Positions 44,939-54,817 are shown, numbered from the stretch's first letter. The stretch is DNA of 64,000 nt from Vibrio ponticus (GCF_009938225.1 NZ_AP019658.1:1178001-1242000); one strand, 5' to 3'. Program-made: numbers and translations. The notes: generated by a model not told the origin, from the sequence alone.

Positions 44939-45778
44939 ATGACCATCGAAAACCTCAGCCAAGCAAAAGTATTTGGTGGCTGGCATAAGCAGTACTCACA
45001 CCAAGCAACTAGTCTAAATTGCGCAATGCGCTTTGCGATTTTCTTGCCACCGAATGCAACACCAAGCAACCCGGTTCCTGCCGTTTACTGGTTGTCAGGT
45101 TTAACCTGTACCGATGAAAACTTTATGCAGAAAGCTGGCGCATTTCGCGCAGCCGCTGAACTGGGCATCGCTATCATCGCACCCGATACAAGCCCAAGAG
45201 GTGACGACGTCGCGGATGATGAAAACTACGATTTAGGCAAAGGCGCTGGTTTTTACCTTAATGCGACGCAAGCCCCGTGGTCAAAGCACTACCATATGTA
45301 CGACTACATCGTAGATGAGCTACCTAAACTGATTGAAGCCAACTTCCCTGTCTCAAGCGTGAAAAGTATTTTTGGTCACAGCATGGGCGGTCATGGCGCA
45401 CTCACGATTGGTCTAAAAAATAGCGACAACTATCGCTCTATTTCAGCATTTAGCCCGATCACTAACCCAATGCAATGTCCTTGGGGGCAAAAAGCATTCA
45501 CCGCTTACTTAGGTAAATCGGTAGAAAGCTGGAAAGAGTATGACGCCACCGAGCTACTAAAACTTGGGCGAGCAAAGTTACCTATGTTGGTAGACCAAGG
45601 CGATGCAGACAGCTTTCTTCACGAGCAACTAAAACCAGAATCACTTATCCATGCAGCGAATATGCATGACAGTGAGCTGAATTTGAGAATGCAAGCAGGC
45701 TATGACCATAGCTATTACTTCATCTCGACCTTTATTGAAGAGCATTTGCGCTTCCACGCTAAATACTTGTTCGCTTAA
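44939..45778 (+). CDS. fghA: S-formylglutathione hydrolase
   Basis: Hydrolyses S-formylglutathione to formate and glutathione. The 279-residue serine hydrolase of the esterase D family has the nucleophile elbow GHSMGGHGAL (Ser near residue 147), the SGLTCTDENFMQKAG N-terminal motif, and acid and base residues DQGDADSF and GYDHSYYF. It follows frmA by 107 bases. A terminator (45987) lies downstream, but a 165-base palindrome-ended element is inserted between. Confidence 0.96.
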   Translation: MTIENLSQAKVFGGWHKQYSHQATSLNCAMRFAIFLPPNATPSNPVPAVYWLSGLTCTDENFMQKAGAFRAAAELGIAIIAPDTSPRGDDVADDENYDLGKGAGFYLNATQAPWSKHYHMYDYIVDELPKLIEANFPVSSVKSIFGHSMGGHGALTIGLKNSDNYRSISAFSPITNPMQCPWGQKAFTAYLGKSVESWKEYDATELLKLGRAKLPMLVDQGDADSFLHEQLKPESLIHAANMHDSELNLRMQAGYDHSYYFISTFIEEHLRFHAKYLFA

Positions 45779-45821
45779 TCGCTACAACACTCAATAAAGC
45801 ACTTTCAAATTTCTTAAGATG

Positions 45822-45986
45822 AATACCAATCAGCACAAGTCTTTGATCATTCTTGCTGATTAAAATCGCTGATAACGTTGTTGCAGATTTGGTAATTAGA
45901 ATAACTAGTTAACGGCAATCTGCGCCTAGTTCTAAGCGATTTTCCTTGCGCAATTAACTGACCACTTACTTATCCCGATTGGTATT
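45822..45986. mobile_element. Small non-coding element with terminal inverted repeats (MITE-like)
   Basis: AATACCAATC at 45822-45831 and GATTGGTATT at 45977-45986 form a perfect 10-base terminal inverted repeat around about 145 bases without an open reading frame. Such ATACCAATC-ended, non-coding elements look like the dispersed elements I recall from Vibrio and Shewanella genomes. The right end directly abuts the fghA terminator. No target-site duplication is evident by eye. Confidence 0.6.
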
Positions 45987-46016
45987 AGCCCTTTTCACTG
46001 CCGAAAAGGGCTTTTT
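45987..46016 (+). terminator. Terminator downstream of fghA
   Basis: AGCCCTTTTC and GAAAAGGGCT pair around ACTGCC, followed by TTTTTG. It presumably ended fghA transcription before the element at 45822-45986 came between them. Confidence 0.88.
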
Positions 46017-46128
46017 GTCTTAATCATCCCATTGTAAATGCCGTAGCATTTACCCGCATAGCTTTGCGCATACCCTTGGCTGCGCTACACTAGCAGCAAC
46101 TTTCGTTTGCTTGTTAGAACAACTCAAC

Positions 46129-46530
46129 ATGTCTAAATTAAAAATCGTTTTCTTATCTATAGTGGTGATCGCTGCTGCGGTAGCTGCATGGGTCTTTATC
46201 CCAACGCATACCAGTTTAGGTCCACAAATCGCTTCAATCCCTATTGGCAATGATCTAACGTTAGTCGGTCATAAAATTGCGTCGACTGAAAAGAAACTCA
46301 ATAAACTTAACCAATACTTCTTAATTGCTAATGGCGCTGAAATTGGCGATCAAGAGCCTGTGCTAACTACTTCTGATCAATTCCTACGCGTCGAGTCTGT
46401 CAAAGACAACACGTTCACACTGAGCGTTAAAGGTCGCATTGAACAATATCGTAATGATATTTGGGTAGAAAAATCAGATGGTACGGTTCACCACTGGCTG
46501 ATTAGCTTAGATTCAAGCTACGTGCGCTAA
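46129..46530 (+). CDS. Small membrane-anchored or secreted hypothetical protein
   Basis: A 133-residue protein with an N-terminal hydrophobic segment (MSKLKIVFLSIVVIAAAVAAWVFIP) that is a signal anchor or signal peptide. The remainder is a beta-rich domain (TTSDQFLRVESVKDNTFTLSVKGRIEQYRN) of unknown function. The ATG at 46129 is preferred to a TTG at 46111; neither has a clear ribosome site. No named family is recognised. Confidence 0.65.
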   Translation: MSKLKIVFLSIVVIAAAVAAWVFIPTHTSLGPQIASIPIGNDLTLVGHKIASTEKKLNKLNQYFLIANGAEIGDQEPVLTTSDQFLRVESVKDNTFTLSVKGRIEQYRNDIWVEKSDGTVHHWLISLDSSYVR

Positions 46531-46552
46531 ACGTCCCCAGTAAAGTAAAAAC

Positions 46553-46576
46553 ACCACCTTGCTTAGACAAGGTGGT
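46553..46576. terminator. Hairpin after the small membrane protein gene
   Basis: ACCACCTTG and CAAGGTGGT pair around CTTAGA. The T tract is on the minus strand only, so it is a weak terminator for the preceding plus-strand gene. Confidence 0.5.
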
Positions 46577-46634
46577 ATTCCTCGCCTAAACGGGTAAAAT
46601 CTCGGCTCTCAATTACGCTGATAGAAGTTTTACC

Positions 46635-48314
46635 ATGCACCAACCAGAGCAACTGTTCACTCGTTTTAACGCCGATATTGCAGGTATTGAATTACCAAAT
46701 GCGTTTACTTTCCCATTTTACTATCAGCCTCACCCGCTTTGTGTCCTTGCAGCCCAAGAGCTGCAACAGCACCTTGTTGAGCAATCAAATTGGCAGCACA
46801 ACTTTGGCAGTGAAAACGATCCAACCGGCACTGGGAAAATGTTTGGTGTACTTTTGGTACGCTCTCCACAAGGCGAACTCGGTTATTTAAGTGCATTTTC
46901 TGGCAAAATCGCCGAGGAAAACCTGCTTCCACACTTCGTCCCACCTGTTTTTGACATGTTGGCGGAAGAGTGCTTTTTCCGCACAGAATTAGCCGAAATT
47001 ACCGAACTAAACAGCCAAGTAAAACAGCTTTCCGCGAACCCGAAATTAGCCGAGTTAAATGCATCATTGACTCAGCATAAAAACGACTATCAGCAACAAG
47101 AGCAGCAGCAACGCCAAGCCATGATTGATGGACGCGCTGCTCGCAAAAATCAGCGTCAGCAAGCTGAAGAAACATTGCATGGTGAAGAACTAAAAACCAT
47201 TCTCGATGATCTCGCCAAGCAAAGTGTGGCTGAGAAAAACGTACTGAAATATCTCAAGCTAGAGTGGGAAGCGAAAATTGCGCTACTGCAAAGCGAGCTC
47301 GAGCAACTAAACAGTGAAATTAATCACGCCAAACAGCAACGTAAACATCTGTCTAACGCGCTACAGAATAAGTTGTTTGAGCAGTACCGTTTTCTAAATG
47401 CCAATGGTGAACAAAAATCCCTAAAAGCCATTTTTGCCGAGACGACAAACCCGACACCTCCAGCTGGTGCAGGTGAGTGTGCAGCCCCTAAACTGCTTCA
47501 CTACGCCTATAAACATGGCTTTACGCCGTTGGCAATGGCTGAGTTTTGGTGGGGCGTATCACCAAAATCTGAAGTTAGGCAGCATAAAAAATTCTACCCG
47601 TCTTGCCACGGCAAATGTAACCCGATCCTCGGTCACATGTTACAAGGATTAGACGTCGATCCAAACCCGCTGGAAGACAACTGGGGTAAAGACAAAGAGC
47701 TAGAAATCATTTACCAAGATGAAGCGATTGTTGTGGTCAACAAGCCTTCTGGTCTGCTTTCAGTGCCGGGTAAAACAATCAAAGATTCAGCCTATACTCG
47801 CGTCCAAGCCCTGTTTCCTGACGTAGAGGGTCCTTTTGTGCTGCACCGTTTAGATATGGCAACTTCTGGCTTATTGGTTTTCGCCCTCACCCGTCGTGCC
47901 AACAAAAGCTTGCAAAAACAATTCATAACTCGTGGCGTAGAGAAACGCTACCTAGCGATGGTGGAAGGCGTAGTTGAGCAAACCAGTGGCGAAATCAACT
48001 TGCCTATGCGTGGCGACCCAGATGACCGTCCACGTCAATTAGTGTGCTTTGAACATGGCAAACCGGCGACAACCTATTGGGAGCTGGTCGAAGTGAAAGA
48101 TGGACGCAGTAAGCTGATCATGTACCCTAAAACCGGACGTACCCACCAGCTGCGCGTACATTGTGCTCATCATCAAGGGCTTAATATGGCGATGGTTGGT
48201 GACGGTTTATATGGCGAAAAAGACTCTCGCTTACATCTGCATGCTGAGCAATTGTCCTTCGATCACCCTTACACCCATCAACGCGTGATCTTTATTGCAA
48301 ACTGCGAATTCTGA
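46635..48314 (+). CDS. RluA-family pseudouridine synthase with long N-terminal extension
   Basis: A 559-residue RNA pseudouridine synthase. The C-terminal third (from about residue 355, KELEIIYQDEAIVVVNKPSGLLSVPG) is the catalytic domain; the signature HRLDMATSG holds the catalytic aspartate, and RTHQLRVH follows. Residues 1-350 form an unusual extension with a coiled-coil-rich, glutamine-rich middle (residues about 140-260) and a Cys/His-bearing segment (FYPSCHGKCNP, about residue 325) that could bind metal. The N-terminal part is typical of a Vibrio/Shewanella subset. Its RNA target is unknown. Confidence 0.9.
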   Translation: MHQPEQLFTRFNADIAGIELPNAFTFPFYYQPHPLCVLAAQELQQHLVEQSNWQHNFGSENDPTGTGKMFGVLLVRSPQGELGYLSAFSGKIAEENLLPHFVPPVFDMLAEECFFRTELAEITELNSQVKQLSANPKLAELNASLTQHKNDYQQQEQQQRQAMIDGRAARKNQRQQAEETLHGEELKTILDDLAKQSVAEKNVLKYLKLEWEAKIALLQSELEQLNSEINHAKQQRKHLSNALQNKLFEQYRFLNANGEQKSLKAIFAETTNPTPPAGAGECAAPKLLHYAYKHGFTPLAMAEFWWGVSPKSEVRQHKKFYPSCHGKCNPILGHMLQGLDVDPNPLEDNWGKDKELEIIYQDEAIVVVNKPSGLLSVPGKTIKDSAYTRVQALFPDVEGPFVLHRLDMATSGLLVFALTRRANKSLQKQFITRGVEKRYLAMVEGVVEQTSGEINLPMRGDPDDRPRQLVCFEHGKPATTYWELVEVKDGRSKLIMYPKTGRTHQLRVHCAHHQGLNMAMVGDGLYGEKDSRLHLHAEQLSFDHPYTHQRVIFIANCEF

Positions 48315-48447
48315 GCTGTAGGATAAATCCTACAAGTCTCGGAAAATTCACTGTAACTCATTGAGTAAATAGTGATTTCACGCTTGTCATAGTTATTCAT
48401 CTTCCTCCGGCTAAAACTTATAATCACAGTGCTCCGGAGGAAAGTGA

Positions 48448-50607
48448 ATGAGTCACGCTGCATTAGAAAAAATACAAGCAATCATGTCTCAACTGCCTTT
48501 AACACAAGGCGTTGAAGGCGTTGAGCAATCTATAAATAAAATAAATCAAGTTTGCCAAGAGCATAACTACACATTGCCAAAACTCTTCACGTTAATTCTT
48601 GAGGGTGTAAAAGGCAATCGCAACGACAACCGTCAATATTCAATCATCGTGTTTGAAGAAGCTCTGACACTATGTCGTGAAACAGACATTGTTCAGCGGC
48701 TGCAAGTCAAAACTTTGCTTGGCTCTATTTATGCCGATTATGAAGAATTTCACAAAGCTTACGATCTCTACAGAGAAGTTCTAGAAAATGCTTATTATCT
48801 AGATGCTAACTACTTGTCGCTTGCCTACACTAACATCAGTGATTTTTATCTCTGCCTAGAGCAATATGAGCAAGCTTACCAAATTGCGTCATATGGTGCT
48901 CAGTACGGGGAAAAAATTGGTCACCATTCTAACCATGCGATTTGCCTACTCAATATGGGATACGCACTAGGTCACTTGGAAGGACAACATCAAAAAGCGA
49001 TTTTACACTGTAAAAAAGCAAGAGATATTGGAGCAACGAACGGCGCAACGCGTAGCGAAGCTATTGCGAATGGCTATATCGCGCAAATCATGGCGAAACA
49101 TCATCAATATTATCGAGTCGAAGAGATCCAATATCACTTCTCTCTTGCCGCAGAATTGTTCGTCGATATTTATGATGTGCACAATCAAACCGAATGTCAG
49201 GTACAGCAAATTGTTTACCTAACAAAGACGGGAGATTACGTTACCGCTTTACCTTTAGCTCTAGAACTCTATCAATCCATTCGTGCTGATGAAAACTATG
49301 GCTTTTTCTCATTATTGTGCGAAAGCCTATGTGAACTTTTGGCTCACGCTGGCGATCAAAAACGTCTTTGTGAAATTCAAACGGTCTATCTCCAAGCTTC
49401 GAACAAACAAATTGAAAAGCTACAACGCAAAGAGTTTGATAACCTTCTGAATCAGATTGAAAAATCAACTCAAGATCACGAGCGCTTAGTACTCGACAAA
49501 ATGCAGCAGCATATTGGCGCGGTCACCGAAGTGGGACAATCTATTGCCACCTCTGAAAACATCGCAAATAACTTGCCCTTGATCTACGAAAAGATTTGTT
49601 CGATTTTCCCGACCCAAGAGTTTGGTATCGCGCTGTATCATGAAAAAGCTGACACATTAGAATATTGCTACTTTTACGACGAAAATGGTCCGGTCGAAAA
49701 CTTCAAAGTAGATTGTGCACACCAATACTCCGTTGGCAGTTACGTGGTAAAAAATCGCCGTACCGTGCACTTAAACCGTATCAATGATGAAGCGCTAAGT
49801 GTGTTTGTGCCAGAACAAGAGCGTAACAACAAAGAGTGTAAGCACTTTAGAAATGACTCGCCTGTGCAGTCAATCATTCTGACGCCAATCATGATGCAAA
49901 ATAAAGTACTCGGCGTCCTGTCGATTCAACACTCTTTAGCCGATCAGTACTTACAATACCACTGTAATCTATTTGAACAATTGGCGAGCTTCATTGCTGT
50001 TGCGCTGGAAAACCACATGCAGCGAAACAAACTGGAAATTGCCTACCAAAAACTGGAAACGCTTTCGAAAACCGATCCATTAACCGGTCTATATAACCGT
50101 TACCAGCTGGATGACATCGCACCGAAGTTAATCGATAAAGCAATAGAATCAGATACCTATTTAGCAGCAGCCGTCATCGATGTCGATTACTACAAAGGGT
50201 ATAACGACTATCATGGTCATCACCAAGGTGATATTGCCCTCGAGCGTATCGCTGGCGAAATGCAAAAAGTGTTTGATCGCGGTACCGACTATCTATTCCG
50301 CTATGGTGGGGACGAATTTCTATTACTAAGTATTGATTCTTCTCCAGAGGAGTTACATCAACGCTTACTCGACCTACAGCAAGCCATACAAGATTTAGCG
50401 TTAGCTAACCCCTTATCGATATGTAGTGATTTACTTACCTTATCGATTGGCGCAGCAAGTTTGACCAATTTGCAGCATGCTACTCATGGCTTTGAAACAT
50501 TATTCAACCTCGCCGACCAAGAACTTTATAAAGTGAAAAAAGCGGGTCGTAATGCGGTCAGTAACACTGAACACCATCTGAGTAGAGAGACTATCCTCGA
50601 TACTTAA
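48448..50607 (+). CDS. Cytoplasmic diguanylate cyclase with TPR and GAF domains
   Basis: A 719-residue soluble protein: TPR-like helical repeats (about residues 60-330), a linker, a GAF-type domain (about 370-530, with IILTPIMMQNKVLGVLSIQHS), and a C-terminal GGDEF domain (from about 540, LSKTDPLTGLYNRYQLD). The active site GGDEF (RYGGDEFLLL) is intact and an RxxD inhibition site (RGTD) lies five residues before it. No transmembrane helix is seen. GGAGGAAAGTGA precedes the ATG. It probably couples a cytosolic signal to c-di-GMP synthesis. Confidence 0.92.
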   Translation: MSHAALEKIQAIMSQLPLTQGVEGVEQSINKINQVCQEHNYTLPKLFTLILEGVKGNRNDNRQYSIIVFEEALTLCRETDIVQRLQVKTLLGSIYADYEEFHKAYDLYREVLENAYYLDANYLSLAYTNISDFYLCLEQYEQAYQIASYGAQYGEKIGHHSNHAICLLNMGYALGHLEGQHQKAILHCKKARDIGATNGATRSEAIANGYIAQIMAKHHQYYRVEEIQYHFSLAAELFVDIYDVHNQTECQVQQIVYLTKTGDYVTALPLALELYQSIRADENYGFFSLLCESLCELLAHAGDQKRLCEIQTVYLQASNKQIEKLQRKEFDNLLNQIEKSTQDHERLVLDKMQQHIGAVTEVGQSIATSENIANNLPLIYEKICSIFPTQEFGIALYHEKADTLEYCYFYDENGPVENFKVDCAHQYSVGSYVVKNRRTVHLNRINDEALSVFVPEQERNNKECKHFRNDSPVQSIILTPIMMQNKVLGVLSIQHSLADQYLQYHCNLFEQLASFIAVALENHMQRNKLEIAYQKLETLSKTDPLTGLYNRYQLDDIAPKLIDKAIESDTYLAAAVIDVDYYKGYNDYHGHHQGDIALERIAGEMQKVFDRGTDYLFRYGGDEFLLLSIDSSPEELHQRLLDLQQAIQDLALANPLSICSDLLTLSIGAASLTNLQHATHGFETLFNLADQELYKVKKAGRNAVSNTEHHLSRETILDT

Positions 50608-50680
50608 ATCACACCTCATTGAGAGATGCGCTCCAATGTATCTGGAGCGCAGTTTACCACTTCACAGAGTCTTAAAGCCG

Positions 50681-51241
50681 TTACTTCTGCTCAATTGGGC
50701 GAATCACGCGACATGGGTTACCTGCCGCAAGCACATTATCTGGAATATCTTTCGTTACTACGCTACCTGCGCCGATAACACTGTTGTTCCCAATCGTCAC
50801 GCCTGGGCAAACTATCGCTCCGCCACCCAGCCAAACGTTGTCACCAATGGTGATCGGTAAACCAAACTCAACCCCCTCTTCCACACGTCCTTGCACATCT
50901 AATGGATGACCTGCGGTGTAAAGTTGTACATTGGGAGCAAGCAGCACGTTATCACCGATGATCACTTCAGCCACATCTAAAACCACACAATTGAAATTGG
51001 CGTAGAAATTCTTACCTACCTTGATATTGCTACCATAGTCGCAACGAAAAGGGGGCTCTAAAAACGCCTCACTACTATTTGGAATTAGCTCATTGATCGC
51101 GTCACGCCAATCTTGGGTATCAGGAATGCTGTTATTTAACTTTTGTAATGTCTTGCGACAAGCAATACGCGCGGAATAAAGTTCTTCATCCCAAGCGTTA
51201 TAAGGCTCTCCAGCCAACATTTTTTGTTTTTCTGTTTTCAT
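50681..51241 (-). CDS. Sugar O-acetyltransferase (maltose/galactoside acetyltransferase family)
   Basis: A left-handed beta-helix acetyltransferase of 186 residues. MKTEKQKMLAGEPYNAWDEEL is the family N-terminus; the hexapeptide repeats IGDNVLLAPNVQLYTAGHPL, WLGGGAIVCPGVTIGNNSVIGAGSVV form the acetyl-CoA site with the catalytic His in AGHP. I place the start at 51241; in-frame ATGs at 51247 and 51250 are also possible because none has a clear ribosome site. It acetylates a sugar or a related acceptor, probably as a detoxification function. Confidence 0.88.
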   Translation of the reverse strand: MKTEKQKMLAGEPYNAWDEELYSARIACRKTLQKLNNSIPDTQDWRDAINELIPNSSEAFLEPPFRCDYGSNIKVGKNFYANFNCVVLDVAEVIIGDNVLLAPNVQLYTAGHPLDVQGRVEEGVEFGLPITIGDNVWLGGGAIVCPGVTIGNNSVIGAGSVVTKDIPDNVLAAGNPCRVIRPIEQK

Positions 51242-51514
51242 GTCCATCATCGCGGTAGGGGTACATATTTTCGCCAAATACGGTTTAGCAAATCAATGCC
51301 CATTCTATCGTTAATCACCAACCGACGTATCAGGAAATTGTTAGCCTATTCTCGCTGGGTAATGTTCGAGCTCAATGACCCAACAAACCTAAAACTTAGT
51401 CCTCAACAAACTGAATATTCGCCAGTTTTACTTTTTCCTTACTAATAACCTTATTAGTAAGGTGGATTTTTTCATTAAGCAGTACAACACTTATAGCAGC
51501 AACGGGAGGTGATT

Positions 51515-52447
51515 ATGAAAGAGTTCAAGAACATTCTTTTCGTTAGCCAAGGGCTACCTGAGAACCGAGACTCAATCGAGCAAGCCCTTACGCTATCAAA
51601 ACGCAACAACGCGTCATTGATGGGTTTGATCGTTTCCCCTGCTTTACCAAAAAACATGGCTAACTACCGGGATGCGTATCAGCAATCCCTGCGCGATACT
51701 CTAGATAAAGAAATTACGCAGGTCCAACAAACCATTGAAGACAACGCTGACTTACCATTAGCGGTCGAAATTGCTTGCGGCGATAAACCGGCTTTAAAAA
51801 TCATTCAGTGCGTACAAAACCACCATAGAGATTTACTGATTAAACAAGCGGAGCCTATCAATGATGGTGCTGAAGGTTTCAAAGCACTGGATATGAAGTT
51901 ACTGCGCAAATGTCCATGCCCAATATGGCTTCACCGCTCGAGTGTAAAACCTCATAGCCATAAACGAGTCGCGGTTGCGATTGACCCTATCGTGCACAGT
52001 GAAGAAGACAAACAGCTCGTGTTACAACTGCTGACTGTTGCAAGATCTATCGCCGACAGTTGTGACAGTCGCCTTCACATCATCTCATGTTGGCAATATG
52101 AACTAGAAAGTTATCTAAGACACCACTCTTGGATACAAATCGATGATGAGCAGTTAAATCAAGAGATTGAGCTCTTACGTGATAATCATCGGCAGCAACT
52201 CGACAATCTCATTGAAGAATCGGGCATTGCTGGCGAATTTACAGTCCATCACATTAATGGGCGCGCCGATGATGAAATACCACAATGTGTGGCGATTCTT
52301 GAAATCGATATTCTTGTGATGGGCACCATCGCCCGCTCAGGTATCAAAGGTTTGGTGATGGGTAACACGGCTGAAAATATCCTCCAGTCGCTGACCTGCT
52401 CCCTCGTCGCATTAAAACCTCAGGGCTTTGTATCACCAATCACATAA
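51515..52447 (+). CDS. Tandem universal stress protein (UspE-like)
   Basis: A 310-residue protein of two Usp domains in tandem, like UspE. The N-terminal one opens MKEFKNILFVSQGLPENRDSIEQALTLSKRNNASLMGL. The C-terminal domain ends with DILVMGTIARSGIKGLVMGNTAENIL, the ATP-binding G-x2-G-x9-G(S/T)-type loop. GGGAGGTGATT precedes the ATG at 51515. A strong terminator follows. Its function is in stress tolerance by family analogy only. Confidence 0.88.
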   Translation: MKEFKNILFVSQGLPENRDSIEQALTLSKRNNASLMGLIVSPALPKNMANYRDAYQQSLRDTLDKEITQVQQTIEDNADLPLAVEIACGDKPALKIIQCVQNHHRDLLIKQAEPINDGAEGFKALDMKLLRKCPCPIWLHRSSVKPHSHKRVAVAIDPIVHSEEDKQLVLQLLTVARSIADSCDSRLHIISCWQYELESYLRHHSWIQIDDEQLNQEIELLRDNHRQQLDNLIEESGIAGEFTVHHINGRADDEIPQCVAILEIDILVMGTIARSGIKGLVMGNTAENILQSLTCSLVALKPQGFVSPIT

Positions 52448-52482
52448 ACGGTATTGCGATTGCCCCTTAACTGAATTAAGCC

Positions 52483-52526
52483 AAACCTCATCAGCGCTTT
52501 TCCCCTCGCATGATGAGGTTTTTTTC
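52483..52526 (+). terminator. Terminator of the tandem Usp gene
   Basis: AAACCTCATCA and TGATGAGGTTT pair perfectly over 11 bp with a 17-base loop and lead into a seven-T tail. Confidence 0.92.
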
Positions 52527-52666
52527 TTAAAGGGGATAGGTTGTGATCAAGCAGTTTGATGCTCAGCCGCACTGCAATAGCTGCACCGCTCTCTAAATTA
52601 AATTCGCTTCCTCGGAGTGAAAACCGTAAAATGCGCGCCTATTTTTGTTGAGTAAGAAGATAAACA

Positions 52667-54655
52667 GTGACACGCGATCAATTTGAGTTGTTAGCTCCAG
52701 GCGGAGACTTAGAGTCAATTAAAGCGGCAATTGCTGCAGGTGCGGATGCCATCTACTGTGGTTTAGATCGATTTAATGCCCGTAACCGTGCAGCCAACCT
52801 AACGCTTGATAACTTAAATGGTGTGTTAGAACTTGCTCATCAGCACAGCTGCAAAATTTTTCTCACACTCAATGTATTGATCTTAGAGAGTGAAATTCCC
52901 GCGATTGTGCGTCTGCTCAGCCAATTGAATACCACAACCATCGATGGGGTGATCGTTCAAGATTTAGGTCTCGCCTACATCCTTAAGCACCACTTCCCGC
53001 AACTGGACGTGCACGCATCGACTCAGCTCAACACGCATAATGAAGGGCAAATTTTATTTTTGAATCAACTCACGGCAAGTCGAGTGAACTTGTCACGTGA
53101 ATTGAATATCAATGAGATCAAGCACCTCGCTCAATTCGGCAAGCAACACAATGTGCAGATGGAAGTGTTCGTTCACGGTTCATACTGCATCGGCTTTTCC
53201 GGTATTTGTTACATCAGCTCTGCACGTAATGGTGCTTCGGGTAACCGTGGTCGCTGTAGTCAACCTTGCCGCGAACAATACGAAACGACCAAAACGGGAA
53301 ACAGTTACCCGCTCAATATGAAAGACAATTCTGCTTTTAGTGATTTAGAAGCCTTAGCAGAGGCAGGCGTATACTCACTTAAAGTCGAAGGGCGGATCAA
53401 AAAGTCCCACTACGTATACACTGTGGTCGATAACTGGCGTCAACAAATCGATCGTCTAGTTGGTGGTAAGGAGCTCTCTCAGGACACGACAGAGCTGTAT
53501 ACTGTTTTCAACCGCGACTTTTCCAACGCCTTCTTACAAGGTGAATACGGTAAATCGATGTATATCGATAACCCTCGCGATCACGCAGTAAAACACTTCT
53601 CGACCATCTATCAATGTCAAAGTGTTGATGATATTCAGCAAGTGAAAAAGAAACTTTATGATGACAAAACTGCCATCATAGAAAACGTCGCGAACAAGAC
53701 TCAAGACTTTGATATCAGCGGTTTTGCAAACAAAAGCAGTCTAAAAGGCGCGATAGATGTCCCTAGCCTACCTTCTATCCCTGCGCCACCGAATCGCGAA
53801 GGTGCAGCACGACTCGCTGTGCTAATTTCTTCCAATGAAGATTGTCACCTTGCTCAGCAAGACAATATTGATGTCTATTATCAAATGCCTATGGGGCTTG
53901 CTGATGAGTGGCAAAACCTCGTCACCCTATTTGAAGCTAACCCGAGGCTAAAGCCATGGTTCCCTGCCATTTTAATTGGTGACGACTACCAAGCCGCACA
54001 CCATTTCTTAGCGGCAGTAAAGCCACAATGGCTTATCACCAACAACTCAGGTGTCGGCGTAATCGCAAAACAACTTGGGTTAAATTGGGTTGCGGGTCCA
54101 CAGATGAATACCACCAATTCCTACGCACTAAAATGTTTGCATGAAGAATTTGGGGCGAGTGGTGCCTTTATCTCCAACGAACTCAATATGAAGCAGATGC
54201 GTCATATCAAACGCCCTGCAAGCATGCGCAGTTTTTACAGTGTTTATCATCCCAACACACTACTGACTAGCCGTCAGTGTCTGTTCCAACAAACAGAAGG
54301 CTGCAAAAAGATTAAGGTGAATAAAGGCTGCTTAAAGCGTTGTAATAAGCGCACATCGATTATCAATCTCAAAGACAATCCGTATGTGATTCAAAAACAG
54401 CGTGGCAGCCATAACGCGATTTATAGCGAGCACAATGTAATGAACCTTGAAGTGCTGCAAGATCTCCCGCAACTGTTCACCGATATCCTGATCGATTTGC
54501 GTGATATCCAAACCGAAACGCAAGTTAATGCCACTAAGGCGCACATCATTGAGCAGTTTATCACGCTACTTAATGCTGCGACGGGCAATCAAGCGGAGCA
54601 ATTGCATCAAATGATCCAACCTACCGCCAATGCGCAATACCATAAAGGGCTGTAA
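52667..54655 (+). CDS. U32 peptidase-family protein with two cysteine tetrads
   Basis: A 662-residue protein of the U32 family, which in E. coli includes the RNA hydroxylation factors RlhA and TrhP and the UbiU/UbiV pair. The N-terminal domain has FELLAPGGDLESIKAAIAAGADAIYCGL and the U32 signature VHGSYCIGFSGICYISSARNGASGNRGRCSQPC, with Cys174, 181, 197 and 201. A second tetrad (Cys538, 546, 555 and 559: CLFQQTEGC to KGCLKRC) sits in the second half. Members use such Cys sets for 4Fe-4S clusters. It is RlhA-like in length, but not certainly RlhA. The start is a GTG without a strong ribosome site. Confidence 0.85.
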   Translation: MTRDQFELLAPGGDLESIKAAIAAGADAIYCGLDRFNARNRAANLTLDNLNGVLELAHQHSCKIFLTLNVLILESEIPAIVRLLSQLNTTTIDGVIVQDLGLAYILKHHFPQLDVHASTQLNTHNEGQILFLNQLTASRVNLSRELNINEIKHLAQFGKQHNVQMEVFVHGSYCIGFSGICYISSARNGASGNRGRCSQPCREQYETTKTGNSYPLNMKDNSAFSDLEALAEAGVYSLKVEGRIKKSHYVYTVVDNWRQQIDRLVGGKELSQDTTELYTVFNRDFSNAFLQGEYGKSMYIDNPRDHAVKHFSTIYQCQSVDDIQQVKKKLYDDKTAIIENVANKTQDFDISGFANKSSLKGAIDVPSLPSIPAPPNREGAARLAVLISSNEDCHLAQQDNIDVYYQMPMGLADEWQNLVTLFEANPRLKPWFPAILIGDDYQAAHHFLAAVKPQWLITNNSGVGVIAKQLGLNWVAGPQMNTTNSYALKCLHEEFGASGAFISNELNMKQMRHIKRPASMRSFYSVYHPNTLLTSRQCLFQQTEGCKKIKVNKGCLKRCNKRTSIINLKDNPYVIQKQRGSHNAIYSEHNVMNLEVLQDLPQLFTDILIDLRDIQTETQVNATKAHIIEQFITLLNAATGNQAEQLHQMIQPTANAQYHKGL

Positions 54656-54817
54656 CCGTCTTATTCAATCTGGGGGAGTGACGCGTTTACTCCCTCCACC
54701 ACCTCTTCAAATTAAACCTACCAGCTTCACAATTTCCACAATTAAGCGTATCGCGTTTCTGTGGAACTCTCTATCTTAATAACGGGGCGATTGGCCTCAT
54801 ATTATTAAGGAAGTTGT

